Part shown: in pieces, positions 18,414 through 26,587 of the stretch
How the letters are laid out: each line of letters starts with the position of its first letter
How positions within the stretch are numbered: position 1 is the stretch's first letter
NCBI RefSeq assembly: GCF_000244955.1
Contig: NZ_CM001439.1
Span: 5,451,234-5,515,233 of the forward strand
Source: Saccharomonospora marina XMU15
GTDB lineage: Bacteria > Actinomycetota > Actinomycetes > Mycobacteriales > Pseudonocardiaceae
Direction: 5' to 3'
Length of the DNA: 64,000 nt
Notes under the pieces: generated by a model
Databases searched by the model: none
What the model was told of the DNA's origin: nothing
Seen by the model: only the letters and a program-made list of their open reading frames with translations
Program-made: the position numbers and the translations under genes

Positions 18414-18430
18414 TTCAGCGGATCCCTACA
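18405..18430 (-). repeat. Right terminal inverted repeat
   Basis: Reverse complement begins TGTAGG and carries AGTTGTCGG inside, matching the left end at 20 of 26 positions. Confidence 0.9.
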
Positions 18431-18435
18431 GTTCG
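18431..18435. repeat. Right copy of 5-bp target-site duplication (GTTCG)
   Basis: Identical to 11235-11239 and directly adjacent to the right end of the transposon. Confidence 0.93.
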
Positions 18436-18453
18436 GGCGGCCCTGGCAGACAC
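18431..18453 (-). pseudogene. tadE: Detached 5' end of tadE
   Basis: A GTG at 18453, two bases after the pilin stop, begins V-SARAART, which then runs into the transposon and stops after VGIR at 18415. Removing the element and one GTTCG copy joins this frame directly to the tadE body (RLRALADRV at the left side). The original gene therefore started here, directly behind the pilin gene. Confidence 0.82.
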
Positions 18454-18455
18454 CC

Positions 18456-18656
18456 TCAGCCCCCGAGCCCGAGATCGATCGAGTTCGCCTTCTGCGTCAG
18501 TTTCGCCGCGATGATCGCGATGATCGCGATCGCGGCGATGGCCATCAGGGCGGTGACGATGACGGTGGTGGTGATTTCCCCGCGCTCCGGGTCGGCGCGC
18601 AACAGCGTGGCTCGGGCGCGTGTCAGCGCCCATAGGCTGTGAATGTGGTGCGACAT
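18456..18656 (-). CDS. flp: Flp-like pilin
   Basis: A 66-residue protein: a charged leader ending ADPERGE, then a hydrophobic helix (ITTTVIVTALMAIAAIAIIAIIAAKL) and a short tail. This is the layout of Flp-family prepilins, which are cut by the TadV/CpaA-type prepilin peptidase and polymerise into the pilus. The Gly-Glu before the helix fits the usual cleavage site. It follows tadC by 61 bases. In the original order tadE came directly after it; now the transposon does. A good GGGAAAGAGG lies upstream of ATG. Confidence 0.75.
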   Translation of the reverse strand: MSHHIHSLWALTRARATLLRADPERGEITTTVIVTALMAIAAIAIIAIIAAKLTQKANSIDLGLGG

Positions 18657-18717
18657 GGTGTGCCTCTTTCCCTTGTGGTGCGGTTTTCTCGTGGCGGGGA
18701 GAAAGCGATGGGGCGCG

Positions 18718-19611
18718 CTAGAGTCCGTTGAGGACTTGGATCACCGCGGGGTAGGCGATGAACCCGAGGAAACCGAGGAACAGCAACGTGACCGGTAGCG
18801 CCATGCGCTCGGTGGCGGATTGGGCCTGGGCTTCGGCGTCGGTGAGCTGGTGAGTGCGCAGGGCCTGGGCTTTGGCGGCCAGCGACGCCCGAACGCGGGC
18901 GCCTTCGGCGCCTGCCAGGGAGATCGACGCCGCGAGTTCGGACAGTTCGGTGAGGTCGAGTTCCTCGCCGAGCTGGCGCAGGGTGGTCCACGGGGTGGTG
19001 CGGGTCAGTTGCGCGGTGTGCAGGGCGCGGCGGATCTTGGTGAAGGCCGGGCCCGCTCCGATGGCCGCGGCGTCGCCGAGGGCGGCCTCGATCCCGGCTC
19101 CTCCGGCGAGGGTGATCCAGACCAGGTCGATGAACGCCGAGAGCGTGTCGCGGAATTCTCGCCGCATCCGGGTGGCTTTGGCGCGGACAGTGAGATCGGG
19201 AACCAGGAATCCCAGCGCGGCGAGCGCGATCCCCGCCAGCAGCGGCACTTCCACACCCAGTGCCAGCCCAGCCAGTGCCAGCAGGGTTTGCAGCAGCCAC
19301 GGGGTGAGTAACCCCGCCACGGCGAGGAGGGCTTTGGAGGCCAGGTGGGTGTCGACGTCGCGGCCGGTGATCCGCAGTTCGGCTTCGAGTTTCGCGCGGG
19401 GTAACCCGAGCATCCGCAGGCCAGGCACGAACACCCGGCCGCAGGTGGTTACCCAGGCCGTCTCGGCCGCGACCGTGATCGGTGTGGTCGGCGGGTGAGT
19501 GCGGACCGACGTGAGGCGCTCGCTCAGTGCTGGGCGGGTTGGTACCGCCCAGGTCAGCAGCAGCCACAGGCCGACACCAGTGCCGAGGCCGAACAGCGAA
19601 GCGGCGATCAT
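18718..19611 (-). CDS. tadC: TadC-type inner-membrane platform protein (type II/IV secretion F domain)
   Basis: A 297-residue membrane protein with one N-terminal helix (MIAASLFGLGTGVGLWLLLTWAV), two central hydrophobic segments (LLAVAGLLTPWLLQTLLALAGLALGV and following), a cytoplasmic helical domain, and two C-terminal helices (LPVTLLFLGFLGFIAYPAVIQVL). The domain between carries the T2SSF pattern (GGAGIEAAL...). TadC and TadB form the platform that couples the TadA motor to pilin polymerisation. The start overlaps the tadB stop by ATGA. Length and order (tadA-tadB-tadC-pilin) are typical. Confidence 0.85.
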   Translation of the reverse strand: MIAASLFGLGTGVGLWLLLTWAVPTRPALSERLTSVRTHPPTTPITVAAETAWVTTCGRVFVPGLRMLGLPRAKLEAELRITGRDVDTHLASKALLAVAGLLTPWLLQTLLALAGLALGVEVPLLAGIALAALGFLVPDLTVRAKATRMRREFRDTLSAFIDLVWITLAGGAGIEAALGDAAAIGAGPAFTKIRRALHTAQLTRTTPWTTLRQLGEELDLTELSELAASISLAGAEGARVRASLAAKAQALRTHQLTDAEAQAQSATERMALPVTLLFLGFLGFIAYPAVIQVLNGL

Positions 19612-20534
19612 GGGTGCTCACCCCCGTTGCCGGGCCCGTGGTGGCCAGCTGGCGTTTCGGTCGCTGCTGGGGCATCCAGGGCCAGCACTCTGAGATGGCC
19701 GCCGCTGGCGGCGATCCGGGACAGCCAGGCGAATCCGGCGGCGAACAGGCCACCGAGGAGCAGCAGAACCATCTGCCCGGTGGCGGAGTTGTAGACATCG
19801 AGGTAGGCGCGGTTGAACACCACGACCCCGGCCGCGAAGGCGAAAGTGGTGGCGACGATGACCCGCACCGAGGTGCGGGTCCGGGCTCGCCCGGCCTCCA
19901 CACGCATCCGCATCGCGGCCTGTTCGCGCGCGGTGGCCGCCAGCGAGCCAAGTAGGTCGCTGAGCTGGCGAGCCTGGCGCTCGGCGGCGAGCACCAGGGC
20001 GGCGAGGACTAGGTCCATGGTCGGGTCGTTCAGCTCCCGTGCCAGCGCCCGCAGTGCCGGCGCGAGGCGCTGCCCGCTTCGCAGCCTCGCGGCCAGCGTG
20101 GTGATCTCGCCGCGGATCGGCGTCGGGGCCAGGGGCGCGGTAGCGAGGATGGCTTGTTCGAGCCCGGCCGCCGCGCGGAGCACGTCGCGCAGCATCTCCG
20201 TCCAGGACGCGATCGCCTCGATCCGCGCGAGTCGCTGTTTGTGGACGCGATCGGGGCCGACCAGCCGGGGTAGGAACCACACCGCTGCCGCGGTCAGCAG
20301 GGCGCCGACCACCCAGGCGGTCACTGCGGCGCTCAGCACACCCGCGCCGACCGTCATGGCCAGGCGCAACAGCACTCGCCGGTCACCTGCCTGGCCTGGC
20401 AGGGTGGGCACCAGATCGCTGCGCCGCGAGGGCATCGGCACCGCCGGGACGGTGCGGCGCCAGGCGGTGACGAGCACCAGCACGCCGACGGCGGCGCCGA
20501 GCCCGAACAGGGCGGCGATCAGGGTGTGGGTCAT
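19608..20534 (-). CDS. tadB: TadB-type inner-membrane platform protein (type II/IV secretion F domain)
   Basis: A 308-residue membrane protein with a TM helix at the start (LIAALFGLGAAVGVLVLVTAW), two helices near 60-100, the T2SSF domain (WTEMLRDVLRAAAGLEQAI...), and C-terminal helices (VIVATTFAFAAGVVVF, MVLLLLGGLFAAGFAWL). It is the partner of TadC in the pilus platform. ATG at 20534 overlaps the tadA stop (CCATGA), so the much longer open frame upstream is only an extension in another gene's DNA. Confidence 0.85.
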   Translation of the reverse strand: MTHTLIAALFGLGAAVGVLVLVTAWRRTVPAVPMPSRRSDLVPTLPGQAGDRRVLLRLAMTVGAGVLSAAVTAWVVGALLTAAAVWFLPRLVGPDRVHKQRLARIEAIASWTEMLRDVLRAAAGLEQAILATAPLAPTPIRGEITTLAARLRSGQRLAPALRALARELNDPTMDLVLAALVLAAERQARQLSDLLGSLAATAREQAAMRMRVEAGRARTRTSVRVIVATTFAFAAGVVVFNRAYLDVYNSATGQMVLLLLGGLFAAGFAWLSRIAASGGHLRVLALDAPAATETPAGHHGPGNGGEHP

Positions 20535-21910
20535 GGGGTCCACCATCCCTGCGGTCTGCTCAGCAGATCGGGATCGAATCCGGCGGCGACCAGGTCGTCG
20601 AGGGTGTCCGCGCGCAGCGCCCCCGCCACCGGGACGGCGCGGCGGCCGGGGCCGCGGCGGTAGACCTCGTTGGAGATCACCGTGCCGCCCTCGGCGTCGA
20701 CCACCTCGCGGATCGAGGCGATCACCCGCGTCGTCCGGTCGGCGGCACGGTCCAGGTGCACGACGAAGTGCACCGCGCTGGCCACGAGCAGGGCCGTGGC
20801 TTCCAGCGAGAGCCGTTCCGGTCCCTGCGCGGCATAGGAGGCCAGCCGGGTGAACGCGATCTTCGAGCTGGAGGCGTGCAGGGTCGCCATGGAGCCGTCG
20901 TTGCCCTGGGACATGGCGTTGCACATCGGGATGACCTCGGCGCCTCGGATCTCGCCGACGATCACGCGGTCCGGCGACATGCGCAGTCCCCAGCGGACCA
21001 GTTCGGCCTGATCGATCGCGCCCTCACCCTCGACGTTCGGTTCGCGGGCCTGCAGCGCGGTGACATCGGCGTGCGAGTCGGGGTCCAGTCCGAGGCCGAG
21101 TTCGAAGGCGTCCTCAACGGTGACGATGCGTTCGGTCGGGTCCAGCTCGGCCGCCAATCCCCGCAGCAAAGTGGTTTTCCCGGCTCCGGTGCCCCCGGTG
21201 ATCAGCACGTTCTTGCGCGCCCGCACGACCGCGCGCAGGAACCGCTCCAAGCCGACGTCCAGGGTTCCGCGGCGGCGCAGCTGCGCGAGGGTGGCGGTGA
21301 GATAACCGTGTCGGCGGATCGTGCAGGCCGTCACCCCGCCCGCCGTGAGTCCCAGGACAGCGAACAGGCGTTCGCCGCCGGGCAGCTGCAGGTTCAGCGC
21401 GGGTGCGCCGCGGTCGAATCGGCGCTCCTGCGACGAGGCGCGGGCCGCCAGTGTGCGGATCAGCTCGGTCAGTTCCTCGTTCGAGGAGGCGACCGGCGCG
21501 GCCTGGACTCGGCGGCCGTCGCTGTGGTGGACGAACACCCGGTCATAGCGGTTGACCGCGATCGTCTCCACCGACGGGTCGGCCAGCAGCGGTTGCAGCC
21601 CGCCGAGACCGAACACCTCGTCCAGCACCTGCTCGACGAGGCGTTGCTCGGTGGTCGAGTCCACCAAGGCGCGACCGGCGAGCAGCTCGGCCTCGCTGTG
21701 CGCGGCGATCGCGGCGTCGAGGATCTCACGGCCGATCTCCCGCCGCCGTGCCAGGCTCAACGCGCCGCCGCTGGGGCTGGAGGAAAGCTCGGCTCGGCCG
21801 GGCAGATCCACGCTCAGCGACTGCCGCAGCCGGGTACGCAATCGCTGCTCGGCCTCGTTCGGCCCATTGGCCGCGCTGGCAGGGGGCGCTGGGTGGTCGG
21901 TCGGTGTCAT
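20531..21910 (-). CDS. tadA: TadA/CpaF pilus motor ATPase
   Basis: A 459-residue type II/IV secretion ATPase. Walker A GGTGAGKT is at about 239-246 of the chosen protein, with the Asp-box/Walker B region (VIVGEIRGAEVIPMCNAMSQGNDGSMATLHA) downstream, including the conserved Glu and the His of the His box. CpaF-family hexamers drive Flp pilus assembly. ATG at 21910 is preferred over the ATG six codons upstream because GGAGGGAG lies in front of it and because it overlaps the tadZ stop by ATGA. It is cytoplasmic and acts with TadB and TadC. Confidence 0.88.
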   Translation of the reverse strand: MTPTDHPAPPASAANGPNEAEQRLRTRLRQSLSVDLPGRAELSSSPSGGALSLARRREIGREILDAAIAAHSEAELLAGRALVDSTTEQRLVEQVLDEVFGLGGLQPLLADPSVETIAVNRYDRVFVHHSDGRRVQAAPVASSNEELTELIRTLAARASSQERRFDRGAPALNLQLPGGERLFAVLGLTAGGVTACTIRRHGYLTATLAQLRRRGTLDVGLERFLRAVVRARKNVLITGGTGAGKTTLLRGLAAELDPTERIVTVEDAFELGLGLDPDSHADVTALQAREPNVEGEGAIDQAELVRWGLRMSPDRVIVGEIRGAEVIPMCNAMSQGNDGSMATLHASSSKIAFTRLASYAAQGPERLSLEATALLVASAVHFVVHLDRAADRTTRVIASIREVVDAEGGTVISNEVYRRGPGRRAVPVAGALRADTLDDLVAAGFDPDLLSRPQGWWTP

Positions 21911-22812
21911 GCGGGTGGCTCCCTCCAAGCAGTGCTGGGCTGGTGGCCGTTACGAGGCGGGTCGCTGGGTGTGGGCAGTGGACGCAGCAGGTGGGGCCCG
22001 TGTGCGGGTGGGGTGATGACCGCCGCGCCGTCGGGTTGGCGCACCTGTAGGGCGGGCACGCCTGCCACCGCTGCCGTCGCGTGCGTCGCAGGGGGCCCGG
22101 CGAGGGTGCGGGCGAGGGTGGCGACCTGGCGGGCGAGCCCGCTGCGGCCGCGGCGGCGGGCCGGTGGGGGCGGATGCCCCGTCACACTGGCGGCAGCGGC
22201 CGGGTCGTACGGGAGGCGGCCGATCGTGGGCACACCCAGCTCCCGCTCCACATCGGCGGTCGAATAGCCGTGGCCGGTCAGCAGCAGTGCCGGGCGTGGG
22301 GTCCAGCGCGCCAGCTCCTGCAGGCGCGCTGCCGTGTGGGCGAGATCGTCTGCCTGGGTGCCGGTCACCACTACCAGCGCGTCCGCCCGGCGCGCGATCG
22401 GCTCGGCCGGTGAACCGGGATCGACGCGTCCGCAATCCGCCAGCACCACCACCGCCGGTTCGCGGGCGGCGGCGTGCAGCCTCGGCCCGTCCGGCGCGGT
22501 GGCCAGGGTGTGGAGCGCGGCGCGGGCGTGCGCGCCGCCAGGCGGGGCTACCAGCACCCGGGCGCCACCGGGCAGGGCCTGGGTGTACTCCCACACCGGC
22601 GCCGGGTCGCGGGTACGGCGCGCGGCGGCGGTGAGGCTGACCAGCCCCGGGGTGACCGGCAGGCCGAACCGCATCGCCAGATCGCCTCCGGCCGGGTCGA
22701 CCTCGGCGACCAGCAGGCGGGTGCTGTCGGCGTGCGGCCACTGCAGGGCCAGCGCGACGGCCAGGGTGGTCACTCCCGGCGAGCCTTTGACCGAGCACAG
22801 CGCGATGAGCAT
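21907..22812 (-). CDS. tadZ: TadZ/CpaE-like ParA-type ATPase
   Basis: A 301-residue protein beginning MLIALCSVKGSPGVTTLAVALAL, a deviant Walker A of the ParA/MinD class (KGSPGVTT), followed by EVDPAGGDLAMRF. TadZ/CpaE proteins place the pilus machine at a cell site. The Asp of VDPAGGD would match the ParA switch. A Pro/Arg-rich tail follows. The start shares one base with the rcpC stop and the end overlaps tadA, consistent with coupled translation. Confidence 0.82.
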   Translation of the reverse strand: MLIALCSVKGSPGVTTLAVALALQWPHADSTRLLVAEVDPAGGDLAMRFGLPVTPGLVSLTAAARRTRDPAPVWEYTQALPGGARVLVAPPGGAHARAALHTLATAPDGPRLHAAAREPAVVVLADCGRVDPGSPAEPIARRADALVVVTGTQADDLAHTAARLQELARWTPRPALLLTGHGYSTADVERELGVPTIGRLPYDPAAAASVTGHPPPPARRRGRSGLARQVATLARTLAGPPATHATAAVAGVPALQVRQPDGAAVITPPAHGPHLLRPLPTPSDPPRNGHQPSTAWREPPA

Positions 22813-23516
22813 CAGCGGTCACCGCCCGCGGGTCGCATCACCAGCGCGAGCTGCTCGGCCGGGACCTGCGCCAGCTGTGAGGCCGCGGTGTGGTCCAGGT
22901 CCAGCGACACCACGGTGGTCTGATCCGCGCCCGCGGGCGTGAGGCTCACGACCGTGGCGCGCCACGACGTACCAGGACTTTGTTCTTGCGCCGTGGTGTT
23001 CGTCGCGGTACCGGCGGTGACGACGACGGCGACAGGGGCTCCGGCGGCCAGCTCGGGCGGGAACTGTCCTGGCTGGACTCCAACCGCGACCACCGCTCGC
23101 CCGGCGGCGGGAATCGCGGCGCCGCCCACGGCGTCCGGGGTCAGCAGCGCCCCAGGCCCGAGGCTGGTCGCCATCGGCCGCCCCACCACGTCGGTCGCCT
23201 GGTCCGCCGGAATCAAGGCCGCGCCCGGCGCCGCGGAGATGTCGACACTGCGCAGGTCCGCCCGCGTCAGCACCTGCCCGACCGTGACCGGCCGGGCCAG
23301 CGCCAGCATCGGGGCCCGCTCCCCAGTGCTGGTGGTCCACCACACCGCTCCCCCGACGCACAACACGACCAGCAGCGCTCCCGCCACCAGGTGCGGCAGG
23401 CGGCGTCGACGGCCACGGCGCGAAGCTGACGACGGGGAGCCGGAACGATCCAGCCACGACGGCCGGGCTTCACCGGTCGGGCCGTGGCCATGTGCGGGAG
23501 TGTCGGTGCTGGTCAC
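22812..23516 (-). CDS. cpaB: RcpC/CpaB-type pilus assembly protein (SAF domain)
   Basis: A 234-residue protein with a basic start, one transmembrane helix (LPHLVAGALLVVLCVGGAVWW), then a SAF-like domain (RPVTVGQVLTRADLRSVDIS... and GRPMATSLGPGALLTPDAV). RcpC/CpaB proteins support Flp pilus stability in the periplasm or at the wall. GTG at 23516 has GGAGG seven bases upstream; an in-frame ATG six codons earlier lacks a good site. It is 126 bases downstream of the secreted protein gene. Confidence 0.8.
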   Translation of the reverse strand: MTSTDTPAHGHGPTGEARPSWLDRSGSPSSASRRGRRRRLPHLVAGALLVVLCVGGAVWWTTSTGERAPMLALARPVTVGQVLTRADLRSVDISAAPGAALIPADQATDVVGRPMATSLGPGALLTPDAVGGAAIPAAGRAVVAVGVQPGQFPPELAAGAPVAVVVTAGTATNTTAQEQSPGTSWRATVVSLTPAGADQTTVVSLDLDHTAASQLAQVPAEQLALVMRPAGGDR

Positions 23517-23642
23517 GTTCAGACCTCCAGGCATAGATCGCCCGCACCACGTATGCGCCCCGGTGGCAGAGCCACCGCCGATACGCGGTCAGGAAACAGC
23601 AACGAAAAGAACTGATTCAGTTGAAAGCGGGCGGCGAGGGGG

Positions 23643-24644
23643 TTACCCGGTGCCGAGGGCTTGGGACTCGGCGACCCGGAAGGAGACCGCCGTGGTGGTG
23701 GCCAGGTCCGGGAGCGTGCCCGATGCCCCGCCGCCGGACCAGGTGATGCGCCACGACACGGTCGCCGTCGCCGGGAACCGCTCGCCGGGGCTTGTGGCCG
23801 ACGACCGCTGAAAGGTGTGCCCGCAATCCGGCGAGGCCGCCCGCGGGTCCCCGTGAGCGGGAAAGGGCGTGCCGGGCCCGAAGCAGGTCACGGTGCTGCC
23901 ATCGCCCATGACCCAGGACACCGAGGTCGGGCTCGCCGTCGCGGTGACCGAGACCGCAGGCACCGACGCCGTCGCCGATCGCGGCTGCCACATCGCCCGG
24001 TCCAGCCACAACCACGTCGGAAGCCGCACCAGCTGCGTACCCGCTGGGCTGGAGGCGATCGCCGGATCCGGCAACCGCAGCTGCGCCCGGGCCCGCCGGG
24101 CGAGTTGTTCCGGCGACGGTGCCGCGCCCGGCACCTGGCCATCCCGAATCCATACCGGCGCCCGGTACAACGCATCATGCGTTCCTTGGCCGGAACACCG
24201 GTAGACATACCACGCGCCGCCCTGGTCCTGTGCTCGCATCGACACCGCACCGTGAGGCCGCAGGAGCGGGTGCGACACGAACCGCACGGGGGCCGAACCC
24301 GAGGGACGTGGCCGGTAGCCGGCCGTCCGCACACCGTGGGCCGGTGCCCGGTAGTCGCTGCGCACGTACGAGCAACGCGGCTGCTCGGTGTCCTCGCCGA
24401 GGATCCGGTCACCGGGCGCGGAGTGCGGGGCAGCGCCTGGTGCCGTGGGCTCACCGGGGTGCGGGACCGGTGGTGCGGGTGTGTCGCGACCGTGTTGTCC
24501 CGCTCCGAGTTCGCATCCGGCGTAGGAACTCTGGCCGCAGTCAATGTCGCCGTACCAGTCACCGGCCAGGGCGGGTTCGACGCTCGCCAGCATCGCGGCG
24601 GAGGTCAACACCGTGAGGGCGCCCAGGCCTCTGGCGGTCAACAT
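23643..24644 (-). CDS. Secreted protein of the Tad locus
   Basis: A 333-residue protein with a clear signal peptide (MLTARGLGALTVLTSAAMLASVEPALA, cut after ALA). The mature part has several Cys residues (DCGQSSYAGCELG, CSYV, YRCSGQG, TCFGPG, DCGHTF), which probably form disulfides outside the cell, and a C-terminal PKD-like stretch (SWVMGDGSTVTCFGPGTPF...GHTFQRSS) often seen in actinobacterial surface proteins. ATG at 24644 overlaps the lipoprotein stop by seven bases. It may be an adhesin or a periplasmic pilus factor; function is inferred only from context. Confidence 0.72.
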   Translation of the reverse strand: MLTARGLGALTVLTSAAMLASVEPALAGDWYGDIDCGQSSYAGCELGAGQHGRDTPAPPVPHPGEPTAPGAAPHSAPGDRILGEDTEQPRCSYVRSDYRAPAHGVRTAGYRPRPSGSAPVRFVSHPLLRPHGAVSMRAQDQGGAWYVYRCSGQGTHDALYRAPVWIRDGQVPGAAPSPEQLARRARAQLRLPDPAIASSPAGTQLVRLPTWLWLDRAMWQPRSATASVPAVSVTATASPTSVSWVMGDGSTVTCFGPGTPFPAHGDPRAASPDCGHTFQRSSATSPGERFPATATVSWRITWSGGGASGTLPDLATTTAVSFRVAESQALGTG

Positions 24645-25207
24645 GATCCGGTTCCTTGCACCGCGAACCGGGTCACCCGCCACGAGCCGTCAACCGCCAG
24701 CTTCACCTCGGCGTTGATCAGGTGCTTGCCCCCGGGTTGGTCGTCGGCCGGTTGCCCGTTGTCCGCGCGGTACTTCAACCAGTCGCCCGCGTCCGAGCAA
24801 TCCCGAATCAAGACGATTTTGGGTTCGTTCGACGGTTCCACGGACTCAACGACCGGGCTGTTGACCGGCTTTCCCTTGCTGACCAGGCCGTTGTAGTGAT
24901 CGGCGTACAGCTGGCGCGACAGCACCGACAGTGCGTCACCGGTGGCGTGGTCGGCCAGGCGGGGCGACTGCCAGTCCGATGTGGTCGCCGCCTCGGCGAC
25001 GTCCTGCCACATGCCGTGGTAAGCCGCCAGCGCCTGCTGCTTCGCGCTCTCGACGGGCGAGATGGGTGTCGTGCTGGGTTGGGAGGAAACTGCCGTCGTG
25101 GACGGCGCGGGGGACGTACTGCCGTTGGAAGCGCAGGCGGCCACACCCAAGGCCAGGGTCACACCGGTGATGACCAGCATCTGACGGGTGTTGCGGCGCG
25201 GATTCAT
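24638..25207 (-). CDS. Lipoprotein of the Tad locus
   Basis: A 189-residue protein with a lipoprotein signal (MLVITGVTLALGVAAC after a basic start; lipobox GVAAC), a Ser/Thr/Pro linker and a NTF2/SnoaL-like soluble domain that ends with DGSWRVTRFAVQGTGSC. ATG at 25207 starts this signal; the frame is open far upstream but that part is not protein-like. It is the first gene of the pilus operon, next to the divergent prepilin peptidase, and would sit at the outer face of the membrane. Confidence 0.72.
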   Translation of the reverse strand: MNPRRNTRQMLVITGVTLALGVAACASNGSTSPAPSTTAVSSQPSTTPISPVESAKQQALAAYHGMWQDVAEAATTSDWQSPRLADHATGDALSVLSRQLYADHYNGLVSKGKPVNSPVVESVEPSNEPKIVLIRDCSDAGDWLKYRADNGQPADDQPGGKHLINAEVKLAVDGSWRVTRFAVQGTGSC

Positions 25208-25459
25208 CGTGTTCCCCCTGCTTGATGACAGTCGCGGACAATGGCGGACGAGCCGCGAGATCGTCATACACCGCGCGCAGGTGGTTGGGTCGAAAGCCGC
25301 GCGGGACGTGCCGCTCACGGCCTGCGGCCAGCCGCGAGATCCACACATTCGCGTGAAGGACCATGCGGTGGGCGCGCGGTGTGGCCAGCATGAAGCCATG
25401 GCCAGACCATCCGTACCCGGCCGGCTCCGGCCGCTCCTCGCCTCCGCTGCCCTGGCCCG

Positions 25460-26119
25460 GTGGACGAGGCCGCGGTGACCGTCGGCTGGCTGCTCGCCTA
25501 CGCGGGGGCGGGCGCGGCGTACGGGGCGGCGCTGAGCGAACTCGCCCGGCGATCCGTTCCCGAAGGCGCGCATCGGGTCCTCGGCTCGTGGTGGCTGGCT
25601 GCCGCGGTGACCGGCGGCGTGCTCGCGGTGCTCGCGTGGCGGATCGGGCCGAGGTGGGAGCTGGCCCCGTACTGGCTGCTGGTGCTGCTGGGGGTGCCGC
25701 TGGCGATCATCGACTGCACTGATCGGCGCCTGCCCCGGCTGCTGGTGTACCCGCTGCTGACCGGTGTCCTGGGCACCCTGGTGGTGCTGTGTCTTGTCCG
25801 TGGCGAAGCTGCGCCGGGGATTCGCGCGGTGGCCGCGATGGCGGCCTCCAGCGGGTTGTTCTTGATGGGCGCGTTGATCGTTCCGGGTGGGATCGGTGCC
25901 GGCGATGTGCGGCTTGCCGCCGTCGCCGGTCTGGTGGCGGGCTGGTCGGGCTGGCTCGTCGTTATGGCAACGCTGCTCGTGTCGTTGGCCTGCGCGGCGC
26001 TGTTCCTCGGAGTCTTGCGGTTCGCACAGTCCCGAGGTGCGCAGAGTTCGGACACGGTGCCCTTCGGTCCGTGCCTGCTCGCCGGTGTACTGACCGCTGT
26101 CGTGGTGGCAGGCGGCTGA
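25460..26119 (+). CDS. Prepilin peptidase (A24, TadV/CpaA type)
   Basis: A 219-residue polytopic membrane protein. The two aspartates of the A24 family are present: DCTDRRLP after the third helix and GAGDVRL in GGIGAGDVRLAAV. The enzyme removes the leader from Flp-type prepilins and pseudopilins at the membrane. Compared with standard enzymes that methylate as well, it lacks the N-terminal Cys-rich domain, as TadV/CpaA do. GTG at 25460 is used; another GTG five codons later is possible. It is divergent from the pilus operon, so a promoter region lies between 25208 and 25459. Confidence 0.82.
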   Translation: MDEAAVTVGWLLAYAGAGAAYGAALSELARRSVPEGAHRVLGSWWLAAAVTGGVLAVLAWRIGPRWELAPYWLLVLLGVPLAIIDCTDRRLPRLLVYPLLTGVLGTLVVLCLVRGEAAPGIRAVAAMAASSGLFLMGALIVPGGIGAGDVRLAAVAGLVAGWSGWLVVMATLLVSLACAALFLGVLRFAQSRGAQSSDTVPFGPCLLAGVLTAVVVAGG

Positions 26120-26166
26120 GGCCGTGCCGGGCTGGCCGGAGCGGGCCCACGTGGTCGGGGTCGCGG

Positions 26167-26394
26167 TCATCGTGATCCTCTCCGATCGGCCGAGTGGTCA
26201 AGGCCGGACGAACCGCTTCGCGTGGCCGTTGCGGTGGACACGACGAGTTCAGCGACGGGCCGCCAGGTGGTGCACGCCTCGCACCAGACGTAGCGGGGCA
26301 CGGTGTCGGGATCGGCGATCAGATCGTCCAGGGTCGCGTCGTCGAGTTCGTCGAGCGAGTGAGTGTCGGCGCAAGCCAGTAGGTAGTGAGCCAT
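26167..26394 (-). CDS. Small hypothetical protein
   Basis: A 75-residue protein beginning MAHYLLACADTHSLDELDDATLDDLIADP, with a YVWCEACTTWRP motif that could hold a metal (Cys-x-x-Cys). GGGAAGG lies upstream of the ATG. It is convergent with the prepilin peptidase. Family unknown. Confidence 0.45.
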   Translation of the reverse strand: MAHYLLACADTHSLDELDDATLDDLIADPDTVPRYVWCEACTTWRPVAELVVSTATATRSGSSGLDHSADRRGSR

Positions 26395-26587
26395 GGGTGC
26401 GCGCCTTCCCTGAGTGCGGACAGCATCGGCGGGGGTAGGACCGGTGTGGCGGGCTTGCCGTCACAGGGCGCGTCGCAACGCCCGCCACACCGGTCCGGTC
26501 CGGGAGTCGGGCTCCTCCCGGACGCGCTGGAGGTCGGCAACGTGAACACCTCGAATTTCGCCGCCGCTCCAGCGGACCGTTGAATCG

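Larger units (their letters stand above)
11240..18430 (-). mobile_element. Tn7-like transposon with tnsA, tnsB, tnsC/tniB and tniQ
   Basis: A 7,191-bp element. Both ends start TGTAGG, and 20 of the first 26 bases match when the right end is reverse-complemented. Each end carries several copies of a GTTGTCGG-type repeat, the layout of TnsB-binding sites, and a GTTCG duplication flanks the element. All four core transposition genes are present, in the minus direction. Only a small plus-strand ORF (13976-14227) and its antisense frame could be cargo, so the element is nearly minimal. No CRISPR genes were seen. It is inserted in tadE of the pilus operon. The intact ends and duplication suggest a recent, potentially active copy. 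Confidence 0.93.

Noticed and set aside
11240-18430. CRISPR-associated Tn7 system
   Set aside because: No Cas genes or repeat array in or near the element, and it carries a larger TniQ.
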